A stretch of 48,684 nucleotides of DNA from NCBI GenBank assembly GCA_029977205.1, contig JAPOLI010000010.1, positions 1-48,684 on the forward strand, written 5' to 3'. This DNA comes from a bacterium. GTDB lineage: Bacteria; Actinomycetota; Thermoleophilia; Miltoncostaeales; Miltoncostaeaceae. Every line of letters starts with the position of its first letter. Within the stretch, counting starts at the first letter, position 1. The position numbers were made by a program, and so were the translations under genes. The notes under the pieces were generated by a model. The model searched no databases. It saw only the letters and a list, made by a program, of their open reading frames with translations, and was not told where the DNA came from. This document shows positions 24,874-33,402 of the stretch, in pieces.

Positions 24874-26043
24874 CTAGGTGGTCGGAGGCGCCGAGGCTAC
24901 TCCGCCCCCGCTGCCGCCTGCGGCCGCGGCATCGTCCTCGGCCTGCCAGCGCTTGATCGACTTGCGCAGGAACCAGTACTGCCACATGCCCCACACGATC
25001 TGCGTACCGAGCGCAACGCCCGTCCATACGAGTACGCCGGCGGTCGCGTAGTGCGCGTCCATGCCCCCGGCCACCAGGACTCCGATCGCGAGGCCCTGCA
25101 CTCCGCCGATGCCACCGGGGAGCGGCACGAGCGATCCCACCTGCCCGATGAAGTAGGCCATCAGCATCACTGACAGCGGCAGGGGGTCGGTGACCGCCGA
25201 GATGCCGAGGTAGAACGCCACGAAGTCAAACCCGGGGTTGGCGAGCATCCCGACGATGGCCCACGGGCGGCGCAGGGTCCGCACCGCGTCGTAGGCGCCC
25301 GGCGGCAGACGGTCGCTGACGTCCCGCAGCAGGGTCCGGGTCCTGGCGAAGCGGCCCGTCACCGGCTGCTGCGCGTCGGGGTCGGGGGGCACGAAGCGGC
25401 GGCCCTTCCAGGCGAAGAAGATGATCACCCCGACCACTGAGGCGGCGATGGCTGCCGGAATCCACGTGAGCGCGGGGTGGAGGTCACCGGCCAGGAGTCC
25501 GGCGCCGAGCAGGATGCCGAGCAGCATGATCATCACGGTCATCACGGTGTTCGACAGCACGAGGAACGCGGTGGTGGTGCGCGATATCTGCGCGGCCGTG
25601 AAGCCAGCACGGGCGAGTGCCCAGAACTGCACGGCGAAGCCGGTGGCGCCGCCGCCCGGCAACGTGTCGCCCAGCGCCAGGCGCGACGTCGTGAGTTGCA
25701 TGCTCTCCCTCAGCGACAGCGGGCGGGCCGGCGTGTCGGCACCTTGGGCCAGACGATGGGCGGCAGCCCCGTACACGGCCCAGAACAACACGATGTAGCC
25801 CGCCACCGAGAGGATCTCGAACGGCACGGCCAGCGCCACGAGCGCAGGGTTCCCCGCCTGCACGTCCTGCCAGATCCTCGGGACCAGCTTGATGATCCCG
25901 ATGATGATGAGCAGGAAGATCGCGTATGTGGCGATGCGCCCGAGCAGGTGCTTGAGCGCCGCACGATCCATGCGCCGCCATGCCGTGGGGTCGATGTGGT
26001 GTCCCCGCAGGCGCTGGGGGACGAAGCGCGTGAGATACGCCAC
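24874..26043 (-). CDS. Flippase-like membrane protein (UPF0104/LPG synthase TM region)
   Basis: 389 residues with about eight membrane helices. The signature GQVGSLVPLPGGIGGVQGLA near residue 300 and GDTLPGGGATGFAVQFWALA near residue 125 define the YbhN/AglD-type family related to the membrane half of MprF. Members are thought to flip or transfer lipid-linked groups. It has no cytosolic transferase domain, so it is not a complete MprF. The C-terminal tail is Ala/Gly-rich. GTG start with a -10 box TAGGGT seven bases upstream, implying a leaderless mRNA. Likely co-transcribed with the downstream amidase. Confidence 0.9.
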   Translation of the reverse strand: MAYLTRFVPQRLRGHHIDPTAWRRMDRAALKHLLGRIATYAIFLLIIIGIIKLVPRIWQDVQAGNPALVALAVPFEILSVAGYIVLFWAVYGAAAHRLAQGADTPARPLSLRESMQLTTSRLALGDTLPGGGATGFAVQFWALARAGFTAAQISRTTTAFLVLSNTVMTVMIMLLGILLGAGLLAGDLHPALTWIPAAIAASVVGVIIFFAWKGRRFVPPDPDAQQPVTGRFARTRTLLRDVSDRLPPGAYDAVRTLRRPWAIVGMLANPGFDFVAFYLGISAVTDPLPLSVMLMAYFIGQVGSLVPLPGGIGGVQGLAIGVLVAGGMDAHYATAGVLVWTGVALGTQIVWGMWQYWFLRKSIKRWQAEDDAAAAGGSGGGVASAPPTT

Positions 26044-26050
26044 GCGGCTG

Positions 26051-26056
26051 ACCCTA
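26051..26056 (-). promoter_or_regulatory. -10 box (TAGGGT), leaderless, flippase-like gene
   Basis: Seven bases before the GTG at 26043. Confidence 0.5.
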
Positions 26057-26094
26057 GCCCACCGTGCTGCGGCATATCTGCGAGGATCGCAGCA

Positions 26095-27453
26095 ATGTGG
26101 TCCCGCCGCCGCCCGACCGTACGGAAGCGCGTGCGCCCGACACGCCCGCTCCTGCTGGCATTCCTCGGGGTCATCGCCGTCGGCACCGTGCTCCTCATGC
26201 TCCCGATCAGCAGCACCGGACGCGGGGCGGCCTCATTCGGCGATGCGGTGTTCACATCCGCGAGCGCCGTGACGGTCACAGGACTGACCGTGGTGGACAC
26301 CGCCACCCACTGGACGGGGTTCGGACAGGCCGTGCTGCTGGCGCTGATCCAGCTCGGCGGCCTCGGCATCATGACGTTCACCGCTCTCCTGGTCGTCATC
26401 ATCGGCGGGCGGTTGGGAATGCGACGCCGGCAGGCAGCCCAGGCGGAGCAGGGCGTCCTCGAGCCCGGGGAGGTCAAGCGCGTGATCGTCGGGGTGGCGA
26501 TTCTCTCCGCCACCATCGAGGCGATCCTCGCGCTGATCCTGTTCGCCCGATTCCTGTCCCTCGACTACACCGCGGGCCGCGCGGCCTGGGATGCGGTCTT
26601 CCAGGCGGTCAGCGCCTTCAACGGTGCCGGATTCAGCCTGTTCACGAACAGCCTCCAGGGATTCCAGGGGGACGTCATCGTGCTGGGAACCGTGGCGGTG
26701 GGAATCGTGGCCGGCGGGTTGGGCGTTCCCGTGTGGGCAGACCTCACGCGCCGCAGGCGCCTGGGCCTGGCACGACCACGGTGGTCCCTGCACACACGCC
26801 TCACGCTCCTGGGCACGGCGATCCTGCTGGTCCTGGGCATCGTGGTCGTGACGGCGTTCGAGTGGACCAACCCAGGCACGCTCGGCGCGATGCCCGAGGG
26901 CGAGCGCCTGCTCAACGGGGCCTTCCAGGCGATCACCCCGCGCTCGGCGGGTCTGTCCAGCGTGAACTACGCCGACATGCGGGAGGAAACACTGTTCTTC
27001 ACGGACTTCCTCATGCTCATCGGCGGCGGCAGCGTGTCCCCGGCCGGCGGCATCAAGGTCACCACCATGCTGGTCCTCGTCCTCGCCACCGCGGCGTCGC
27101 TCCGTGGGGCCGCGGATGTGCAGTTCATGCGCCGCCGGCTGCCGTTCCCCGCCATCCGCCAGGCACTCGCCGTGACGGTCATCTTCGCCGGCTCGATCCT
27201 CGTCGGCACCCTCGCGCTGCTCATCGCGGCGGACGTCGGGCTCAACGCCGCGCTGTTCGAGGTCACGTCCGCCTTCACCACGACGGGGCTGTCCACGGGC
27301 ATCACCGGCTCGCTGCCGGGCGTCGCCCACGGCATACTCATCGTGCTCATGGTCATCGGACGCCTCGCGCCGCAGCTACTCGGCGCCGCGCTGGTCCTCC
27401 GCGAGACCGGAACCACGTACCGCTATCCCGAGGAGAGGCCCATCGTTGGCTAG
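26095..27453 (+). CDS. ktrB: Potassium uptake membrane subunit (TrkH/KtrB family)
   Basis: 452-residue potassium channel-like transporter. The four selectivity-filter loops are visible in order: SAVTVTGLTV, SAFNGAGFSLF, TPRSAGLSSVN and SAFTTTGLSTG, each with the central Gly. GGIKVTTMLVL is the conserved segment after the third pore helix; the Lys is typical. ATG at 26095 has GAGG upstream and begins the Arg-rich cytosolic N-terminus; the frame is open further upstream, but only as a shadow of the divergent gene. The final codons overlap ktrA by eight bases. Confidence 0.95.
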   Translation: MWSRRRPTVRKRVRPTRPLLLAFLGVIAVGTVLLMLPISSTGRGAASFGDAVFTSASAVTVTGLTVVDTATHWTGFGQAVLLALIQLGGLGIMTFTALLVVIIGGRLGMRRRQAAQAEQGVLEPGEVKRVIVGVAILSATIEAILALILFARFLSLDYTAGRAAWDAVFQAVSAFNGAGFSLFTNSLQGFQGDVIVLGTVAVGIVAGGLGVPVWADLTRRRRLGLARPRWSLHTRLTLLGTAILLVLGIVVVTAFEWTNPGTLGAMPEGERLLNGAFQAITPRSAGLSSVNYADMREETLFFTDFLMLIGGGSVSPAGGIKVTTMLVLVLATAASLRGAADVQFMRRRLPFPAIRQALAVTVIFAGSILVGTLALLIAADVGLNAALFEVTSAFTTTGLSTGITGSLPGVAHGILIVLMVIGRLAPQLLGAALVLRETGTTYRYPEERPIVG

Positions 27454-28102
27454 CCGCGCAGAGATCATGATCGTCGGACTCGGCCGCTTCGGATCGGCGG
27501 CGGCGAGCAGCCTCATGGACCTGGGCCAGGACGTGCTCGGCGTCGACTCCGACGAGAAGCTCGTCCAGCGCCATGCGGGACTCCTCACCGAGGCCGTGCA
27601 GGTCGATGCAACCGACATCGACGCCATGCGGATGATCGGCGCCGAGGATGTCCAGACGGCCGTCGTCGCGATCGGCAACGACATCGAGGCCAGCATCCTC
27701 GCCGCGTCCGTGCTGCTGGAGCTCGACGTACCGCGCGTGTGGGCCAAGGCCGTGAGCGACCGCCACGGGCGCATCCTCGAGCGGCTTGGCGTGCACCGCG
27801 TGGTGTTCCCCGAGCGCGACATGGGTGACCGCGTGGCCCACGGGCTCGTCGGCCTGACGCTCGACTTCGTGCTCATCGGCGCCGACTTCGCCATGGCTGA
27901 GACCACGGCCCCGAAAGAGGCACTCGGCCGCACACTCGCCGAGGTGGGCCTGCGCAGGAAGTACGACGTCACCGTGGTGTGCACCAAGGCCCCGGGCGGA
28001 CGGTTCACCCTCACCGGGCCGGACACGGTGCTCAACCCTGACGACGTCCTTCTCGTGATCGGCGAGAAGGAGGACGTCGAGAGGTTCTCCCAGCTCGACT
28101 AG
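27446..28102 (+). CDS. ktrA: Potassium uptake regulatory subunit (TrkA/KtrA, RCK)
   Basis: 218-residue cytosolic ring subunit that gates KtrB in response to nucleotide. The RCK-N domain starts IMIVGLGRFGSAAASSLMDLG (GxGxxG), followed by an acidic residue in GVDSDEKLVQ that binds the ribose and VDATDIDAMR; the C-terminal domain (from about residue 140) is TrkA-C like (LLVIGEKEDVERF). The rare TTG start is supported by GAGGAGAGG seven bases upstream and by the overlap with ktrB. Ends convergent with the VWA gene, with a shared hairpin. Confidence 0.95.
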   Translation: MASRAEIMIVGLGRFGSAAASSLMDLGQDVLGVDSDEKLVQRHAGLLTEAVQVDATDIDAMRMIGAEDVQTAVVAIGNDIEASILAASVLLELDVPRVWAKAVSDRHGRILERLGVHRVVFPERDMGDRVAHGLVGLTLDFVLIGADFAMAETTAPKEALGRTLAEVGLRRKYDVTVVCTKAPGGRFTLTGPDTVLNPDDVLLVIGEKEDVERFSQLD

Positions 28103-28123
28103 GGCGGCGGGCTCCTGCCGCCC
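28102..28123. terminator. Hairpin between ktrA and the VWA operon
   Basis: Stem GGGCGGC / GCCGCCC (7 bp, loop of eight) starting at the last base of the ktrA stop. Symmetric enough to act for both convergent units. Confidence 0.55.
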
Positions 28124-28132
28124 CCACGGACA

Positions 28133-29116
28133 TCAGGAGAGCGGTGGCAGCGTTCCGATCCCCGCGCCGGGGCCCCGTGCCACGGGCTGGCTGCGGGCGA
28201 CGAACACAAGGGCACCGGCCCCCGCCAGCAGCAACAGTGCGAGCAGCGGCGCCAGCACCGTGAGTTGCCGCACCGTCGGCACCTGGGTGAGCGCACCGCC
28301 GATGTCCTCGAAGATGCGCACAAGGTCGTCGGTCGTGGCCGTCTGTGCAAACACCCCGCCGGTCTGCGTGGCCATCGTGGCCAGGGTTTCCGGGGGCGGC
28401 GGTCGGTCGGGTCGGCCGGCATCGTTGCCGAGCATCACGGTGTACACCGGCACGCGCTTCTCGCGGGCGCGCTGGGTCGCCTCCTCCGGCGTGATCCCCA
28501 CGTTCCCCGCTCCATCCGTGAGCACGAGCACCCGGCCCGCCGACTCCTGCGGCGTCGCCGGCGGCTGCTCGAGCACGCCCGCACCGCTCAACGCACCCAG
28601 GCTCGCCACGACTGCGGACCCCAGGGCGGTTCCCTCCTTCATCTCGAGGTTGTCGAGCGCCGCGCGCAGCGCCGGACGGTCGAGGGTCGGCACCACGCGC
28701 ACCACCGCCCGGTCGTCGAACGTGGCGAGTCCGACGAGCACCTCATCCGGCGCGGCGTCGAGGAACCGGTTGGCGGCCTCCTTCGCGGCGTCCAGCCGGC
28801 TCGGCTGCAGGTCGGTCTTCTTCATGCTGTTCGAGGTGTCGATGGCCAGCATGACCGCGCCCTGCCGGCGCTCCTCGGTGGTATCCACGGCGGGCCGGGC
28901 CAGCGCGATGGGCCCCATGGCTGCCGCGAGGATCGCCAGGCCGAGCGCCACCCGGCGCAGCAGCCGCGTCCTGGCGTCGGCACCCACCGTCATCACCCGC
29001 GGGTCAGCGAACGCGCGGGCGGCCTCACCCCGCTGGCGCTCCCACACCACGGCCAGCACCACGAGCACGGGCACGATGAGCAGGCCCCACAGCCAGATCG
29101 GCGAGAGGAACGTCAC
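28133..29116 (-). CDS. VWA-domain membrane protein (BatB-like)
   Basis: 327 residues: two N-terminal helices, a von Willebrand A domain with the metal site AIDTSNSM (DxSxS) and LVLTDGAGNVG, then a C-terminal helix (LTVLAPLLALLLLAGAGALV). BatA/BatB-type proteins are partners of MoxR ATPases in envelope stress or protein maturation. Start GTG 29116 overlaps the preceding stop (GTGA). Last gene of the protease-MoxR-DUF58-VWA-VWA series. Confidence 0.9.
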   Translation of the reverse strand: MTFLSPIWLWGLLIVPVLVVLAVVWERQRGEAARAFADPRVMTVGADARTRLLRRVALGLAILAAAMGPIALARPAVDTTEERRQGAVMLAIDTSNSMKKTDLQPSRLDAAKEAANRFLDAAPDEVLVGLATFDDRAVVRVVPTLDRPALRAALDNLEMKEGTALGSAVVASLGALSGAGVLEQPPATPQESAGRVLVLTDGAGNVGITPEEATQRAREKRVPVYTVMLGNDAGRPDRPPPPETLATMATQTGGVFAQTATTDDLVRIFEDIGGALTQVPTVRQLTVLAPLLALLLLAGAGALVFVARSQPVARGPGAGIGTLPPLS

Positions 29117-30045
29117 AGCCTCGGCCCCACACGCCACGCGGCCACGCCGGCAAGCACGAGGAGCAGGGCCGCGATGGCCGTCGGCCAGGCCGTGGCCTCG
29201 CTGATGATCGTCCGCGTGCCGACGAAGGTGCCGAGGTCCTCATAGACCGTGCGCACCGACTCGGCGTCCTTGCTCTCGAACGACTGGCCCCCGGTGATCT
29301 CGGCGACCGCCGCGAGCGACGCCGGGTCCGGTGGCACAGCGCGCCCATCGGGCAGCACGCCCTCGGCCGTGCCGAGGGCAACGGTGTACACCGGCACGCC
29401 GGCCGCCTTGGCGATCCTGGCGGCATCCTCCGGCATGGCGCCGACCGTGTTCGCCCCATCGGAGAGAAGCAGCACCCGCGCGCTTCTCAGAGTCGATGCT
29501 CCGGGCTGCGTCGCGCGCAGGGCCTCCACGGAGGAGATGATGGCCTCGCCCGATGCCGTGGCGCCGTCAGCCACCAGCGCGTCCACCGATCGCGCAAAGG
29601 CCTGTCGGTCCGTGGTGGGCGGGAGCAGCACGTCGGCCTGGCCGTTGAAGGCCACGAGTCCCACCTGGAACTGGCGCGGCACGCGCTCGGCGAACGTCTT
29701 CGCGGCATCCTGCGCGGCGCGCAGGCGGTAGGGCGTTACGTCATCGGCCGCCATCGAGCCCGAGACGTCGATGGCCAGCATGATCGTCCCCTCCTCGCGC
29801 GGCACGGACGTGGTCGCCTCGGGCCGTGCGAGTGCGACGGTGAAGGCCGTGAGGGCGAGCACGAGCAGGCCACCCGGCAGCCAGCGGGTCCATCGCCGGC
29901 GCGGGGCCGCGAATGCCACCAGGTCGAGATCGGCGAAGGGCACGGCCGCACGGCGTGGTCCGCGCCGCTCGCGCCACACCCACCAGGCCACGCCTGCGAT
30001 CAACGGGATGAGCAGCAGCAGGGCCCAGGGGCTCGCGAAGCTCAC
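29113..30045 (-). CDS. VWA-domain membrane protein (BatA-like)
   Basis: 310 residues. N-terminal BatA-type double helix (WALLLLIPLIAGVAWWVW and LPGGLLVLALTAFTVALA) flanking an Arg-rich loop; VWA domain with a perfect metal site AIDVSGSMA and LLLSDGANTVG; C-terminal helix. Paralogous to the next gene, with about the same layout, indicating a tandem duplication. GTG start overlaps the DUF58 stop (30042-30045), so synthesis is coupled. Confidence 0.92.
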   Translation of the reverse strand: MSFASPWALLLLIPLIAGVAWWVWRERRGPRRAAVPFADLDLVAFAAPRRRWTRWLPGGLLVLALTAFTVALARPEATTSVPREEGTIMLAIDVSGSMAADDVTPYRLRAAQDAAKTFAERVPRQFQVGLVAFNGQADVLLPPTTDRQAFARSVDALVADGATASGEAIISSVEALRATQPGASTLRSARVLLLSDGANTVGAMPEDAARIAKAAGVPVYTVALGTAEGVLPDGRAVPPDPASLAAVAEITGGQSFESKDAESVRTVYEDLGTFVGTRTIISEATAWPTAIAALLLVLAGVAAWRVGPRL

Positions 30046-30977
30046 GATGCCCTCCGGGCCGGCCGCGCCGTTCCCAGTGCCCGCGCGAGGTCGAGGAGCC
30101 AGTCGCGGCCGGGCTCCATCACCACATAGCGCGCCCCCGTACGGGCGATCATCGCGCGGCGGCGGCGCTCCGCATCGTCCACCGCCTCGGTGAAGCGCTC
30201 CTGGAAGCGCGGGTCCGAGGTATCCACCAGCAGGGTGCGACCGGTCTCGACATCGCGCAGCGGGATGACGCCCACGGGCGGTATCTCCCGCTCGCGTCGG
30301 TCGCGGATCTCCACCACGATGACGTCGTGCCTGCGACTCAGGCCGCCGATGGCCCGCTCCAGGCCCTCAGCCCACGGCATGTCGCTGATGATCACCACCA
30401 TCCCGCGATGGCGGGCCACGCGACCCACGAGGTTCACGGCACGGGCGAGGTCGGTGCGGCCCTCGCCCGCCGGCACGACCGACTCCACTGCGGCGACGGC
30501 GTCGATGAGCCCCCGTCGGTCACCGCGCGGCGGGTGCACCAGATCGAGGTTGCCCGCGGTTGTCACGGCGAGCCCCAGGCGGTCACCGCGCCTGCGCAGT
30601 ACCACGCCCAGCGCCGCCACGACCTCGCGCGCCTGGTCGATCTTCGTACCGCCATGAGTGCCGAATGCCATGGAGGGCGACATGTCGACGAGCGCCCAGG
30701 TGGTGAGCACCGGCTCGAGCTCGGGCACGCGGACCATGGGTGAGCCCGACCTGGCCGTGAGGGGCCAGTCGATCCAGCGGACATCGTCGCCGGGCTCGTA
30801 CGCGCGCGTGATCGCGGCGTCGCCACCGGGACCGGGTCGCCGGCCGCGTCGCTCGCCCTGCAGCAGGCCGTCGAGCCTGCGGCCCACGCGCACCTCCACG
30901 CGGCGCAGCAACGAGGCCGCGCTGCGCCCGATGGATGCCGGGGACGGCGTGGTGTCAGCCGGCGGCGCGGCTGCCAC
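30042..30977 (-). CDS. DUF58 protein (VWA-like, MoxR-associated)
   Basis: 311 residues. YEPGDDVRWIDWPLTARSG is the diagnostic DUF58 motif; a degenerate VWA-like domain follows (WALVDMSPSMAFG retains DxSxS) with VVIISDMPW. DUF58 proteins accompany MoxR ATPases and may be cytosolic substrates or adaptors. The start is uncertain: GTG 30977, overlapping the moxR end by 23 bases, has a plausible GAAGG upstream and is preferred; a TTG at 31001 is the alternative. Confidence 0.88.
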   Translation of the reverse strand: MAAAPPADTTPSPASIGRSAASLLRRVEVRVGRRLDGLLQGERRGRRPGPGGDAAITRAYEPGDDVRWIDWPLTARSGSPMVRVPELEPVLTTWALVDMSPSMAFGTHGGTKIDQAREVVAALGVVLRRRGDRLGLAVTTAGNLDLVHPPRGDRRGLIDAVAAVESVVPAGEGRTDLARAVNLVGRVARHRGMVVIISDMPWAEGLERAIGGLSRRHDVIVVEIRDRREREIPPVGVIPLRDVETGRTLLVDTSDPRFQERFTEAVDDAERRRRAMIARTGARYVVMEPGRDWLLDLARALGTARPARRAS

Positions 30978-32049
30978 CGATCTCGACCTTCGGCTGCGCA
31001 ATAGCGGCCACGATGCGATCGAGCACCTGGTCCGGCTCCACGTCGGCGGCCAGTGCCTCGTAACTCAGCACCACGCGGTGGCGCAGGGCATCGTGGAACA
31101 ACGATGCGACGTCCTCGGGCAGCACGTACGACCGGCCGCGCATGACGGCCAGCGCCCGGGCGCCCCGGATGAGCGAGAGCGAGGCACGCGGCGACCCACC
31201 CAGCTCGAGATACGGCGCCAGGTCGGGCAGGCCGGCCTCCGCGGGGTCACGCGTCGCCGTCACGAGCTGCACCGCATACGAGCGCACGCGGTGATCCACG
31301 AACACCTCATCGGCCTTCTGCTGCAGTTCCGTGAGCTGCGCGGGGTCGAGCAGGCGCCGCGGCTCGGGCGGATCGGATGCCATGCGCCGAACGATCTCCT
31401 GCTCATCCGCGGCCGTGGGATACCCGACGACCAACTTGAAGATGAAGCGGTCGAGCTGGGCCTCGGGCAGTGCGTACACGCCCTCGCTCTCGATCGGGTT
31501 CTGCGTCGCCAGAACGAAGAACGGGCGGTCCACGGGGTGGGTCTCACCGGCGATGGACGCGTGGCCCTCTGCCATCACCTCGAGCAGCGCCGACTGCACC
31601 TTCGCAGGGGCGCGGTTGATCTCGTCAGCAAGCACGAAGTTGGCGAACACCGGGCCCAGGCGCGTGGAGAACTCGCCATCCCGGTCGAGCACCTGACCGC
31701 CCACCACGTCGCTGGGCACGAGGTCCGGCGTGAACTGGATGCGGCTGAACCGCCCCCCTGCCACCTTCGCGACCGTCTCGAGGGTCAGCGTCTTCGCGAG
31801 ACCCGGCACGCCCTCGAGCAGCACGTGGCCGCGGGCGAGCAGGGCGACGAGGATGCGATCGAGCAGTTCGTCCTGCCCCACCACCACGCGCCGCAACTCA
31901 TAGAGCACCGCCTCGAGCCGGTCACGCGGGGTCGCGGTCGCCGACGGAATGGGAATGGCGTCGGCCGCGCTGGCCGATGGACGGGACTCGGACCCGCCGG
32001 GGCCTCCGGCGGCACTCGGTTCCGGCATGACTGCTCCTTCGTCGCTCAC
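30955..32049 (-). CDS. MoxR-family AAA+ ATPase
   Basis: 364 residues. A disordered Ala/Pro/Ser N-terminus of about 40 residues precedes the AAA+ module: Walker A LLEGVPGLAKT, Walker B FVLADEINRAPAKVQSALLE, sensor 1 VLATQNPIESEG, arginine-rich second domain (RASLSLIRGARALAVMRGR). MoxR proteins act as chaperones for metal insertion or complex assembly and work with VWA proteins. The GTG start overlaps the protease stop (GTGA at 32046-32049). Confidence 0.95.
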   Translation of the reverse strand: MSDEGAVMPEPSAAGGPGGSESRPSASAADAIPIPSATATPRDRLEAVLYELRRVVVGQDELLDRILVALLARGHVLLEGVPGLAKTLTLETVAKVAGGRFSRIQFTPDLVPSDVVGGQVLDRDGEFSTRLGPVFANFVLADEINRAPAKVQSALLEVMAEGHASIAGETHPVDRPFFVLATQNPIESEGVYALPEAQLDRFIFKLVVGYPTAADEQEIVRRMASDPPEPRRLLDPAQLTELQQKADEVFVDHRVRSYAVQLVTATRDPAEAGLPDLAPYLELGGSPRASLSLIRGARALAVMRGRSYVLPEDVASLFHDALRHRVVLSYEALAADVEPDQVLDRIVAAIAQPKVEIGGSRAAG

Positions 32050-33068
32050 GTGACGCTCTCCAGTTCGATTCGCACCTGGTTGGCAGGCACGGCGAAGCCG
32101 ATGCCGACATTGCCCGGCACCGGCGAGTTGATGGATGTGGGAACCCCCACGAGGCGACCGCGCAGGTCAAACAGGCCACCTCCCGAGTTGCCCGGGTTGA
32201 TGGGGGCATCGGTCTGGATCATCCGCATGCCGCGGTCGCCCCGGCGATTCACGGCGCTCACGACGCCGACCGTCACCGTGCCCTGCAGGCCGAACGGGCT
32301 GCCGATGGCGAACACCTGGTCACCCGGACGCAGTGCGCCATCCGGCTCGGACGCCAGCTCGATGCCGTCTCCCACCGACCCCTGCGGCTTCAGCACCGCC
32401 AGATCCTTGGATGGGTTCCTCGCCGCGATGGTGGCCGGCACACGCCGATTGTCCGCGGTGATCACAAGTATCTGGTCGCCGGATGCGCCCTCGATGACGT
32501 GGTTGTTCGTGATGATCAGCCCGCGCGGACTGATGACCACCCCGCTCCCCAGGCCCGAAGGCGTCTGCACCTGGACAACGGCGCCATCGACCCGTGCAAT
32601 GGCGTCCTGCAGGGCAAGGCGCGGCTGCGAGGATGACGACGATCCACTCGTGACCTGCGCAGACGGATCGTCCGTCCCATCGGCGTTCATCAGGTAGGTG
32701 GTGGCGCCACCGGCGACCGCACCCGCCACCAACGCGGCAGCAACCATCGCAGCGACCCCGGTCCGGCGTCCACCACCGCGTCCAGACGATTGACCCGGGC
32801 GTCCGGCATCGCGCGGCGCGCGACCGATGCCCCGCGTCCCCGGGGGTGGTCCGGCCGGAGGCGCGGCGGCCGCGGGCCTGTCGTCGTGAGGCACAGGTAC
32901 GTCCGCCGATCCCGGAGATGCGGCATCGGGCCCCGGCTCGGCCGGCCCGAGTGGCGGCAGCCCACCGGTCGGCGTGGTCCTCCGTGCCCCCAGTGGCGGC
33001 AACCCATCGGACGGACCGGGGCGACCCTCCAGGGGAGGGAGCGGATCGTTCATACCCGTATCTTGCAC
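32046..33068 (-). CDS. Membrane-anchored HtrA-like trypsin protease without PDZ domain
   Basis: 340 residues. A Pro/Gly-rich cytosolic N-terminus with three LPPL motifs, a membrane helix at about residues 104-127, and an S1C protease domain with the triad H190 (LIITNNHVIEG), D222 (SKDLAVLKP) and S295 (NPGNSGGGLFD). Oriented with the protease outside. HtrA/DegP proteins normally carry one or two PDZ domains after the protease; this one ends at GIGFAVPANQVRIELESVT with none. GTG 33068 is supported by TACGGT seven bases upstream; ATG 33053 is an alternative. Coupled to moxR by GTGA. Confidence 0.9.
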   Translation of the reverse strand: MQDTGMNDPLPPLEGRPGPSDGLPPLGARRTTPTGGLPPLGPAEPGPDAASPGSADVPVPHDDRPAAAAPPAGPPPGTRGIGRAPRDAGRPGQSSGRGGGRRTGVAAMVAAALVAGAVAGGATTYLMNADGTDDPSAQVTSGSSSSSQPRLALQDAIARVDGAVVQVQTPSGLGSGVVISPRGLIITNNHVIEGASGDQILVITADNRRVPATIAARNPSKDLAVLKPQGSVGDGIELASEPDGALRPGDQVFAIGSPFGLQGTVTVGVVSAVNRRGDRGMRMIQTDAPINPGNSGGGLFDLRGRLVGVPTSINSPVPGNVGIGFAVPANQVRIELESVT

Positions 33069-33075
33069 GCGCCGA

Positions 33076-33081
33076 ACCGTA
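33076..33081 (-). promoter_or_regulatory. -10 box (TACGGT), leaderless, protease-moxR operon
   Basis: Seven bases before the GTG at 33068; probably drives all five genes down to 28133. Confidence 0.5.
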
Positions 33082-33138
33082 AGCCCCCGATATGAAGGCT
33101 GCGGTAACGCACATTAAGAGCCGTTGAAGAACGCCCGC

Positions 33139-33402
33139 TCAGGTTCCGGCAGCACCTCCGTGCCGGTCGCGCGTGCGTTCGGCCTGGTCGATGCGATCAG
33201 CGAGCTCATCCGCGAGCATGGCCCGGGTGCTCGCGCGCTCGGCCTGGATCCGCAGGCGGGCCAGCTCCACGCGCTCGTCGTCATCCAGGCCGTCCTCGCG
33301 GTCACGCGCCTCGAGGCGCGCGATGTCTGCGGCAATGGCCCTCACGCTGGCCCACCGGCGATCAGCCACCGATGCGGCGCCGCTCACGTCCTCTGGGCTC
33401 AT
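33139..33402 (-). CDS. Small charged helical protein coupled to the helicase
   Basis: 87 residues, rich in Arg, Ala, Asp and Glu with heptad-like spacing (ADIARLEARDREDG, VELARLRIQAERASTRAMLA), so probably a helical hairpin or coiled coil. No family recognised. The ATG overlaps the helicase stop (ATGA at 33399-33402), meaning it is translated with the helicase and may bind it. Confidence 0.75.
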   Translation of the reverse strand: MSPEDVSGAASVADRRWASVRAIAADIARLEARDREDGLDDDERVELARLRIQAERASTRAMLADELADRIDQAERTRDRHGGAAGT

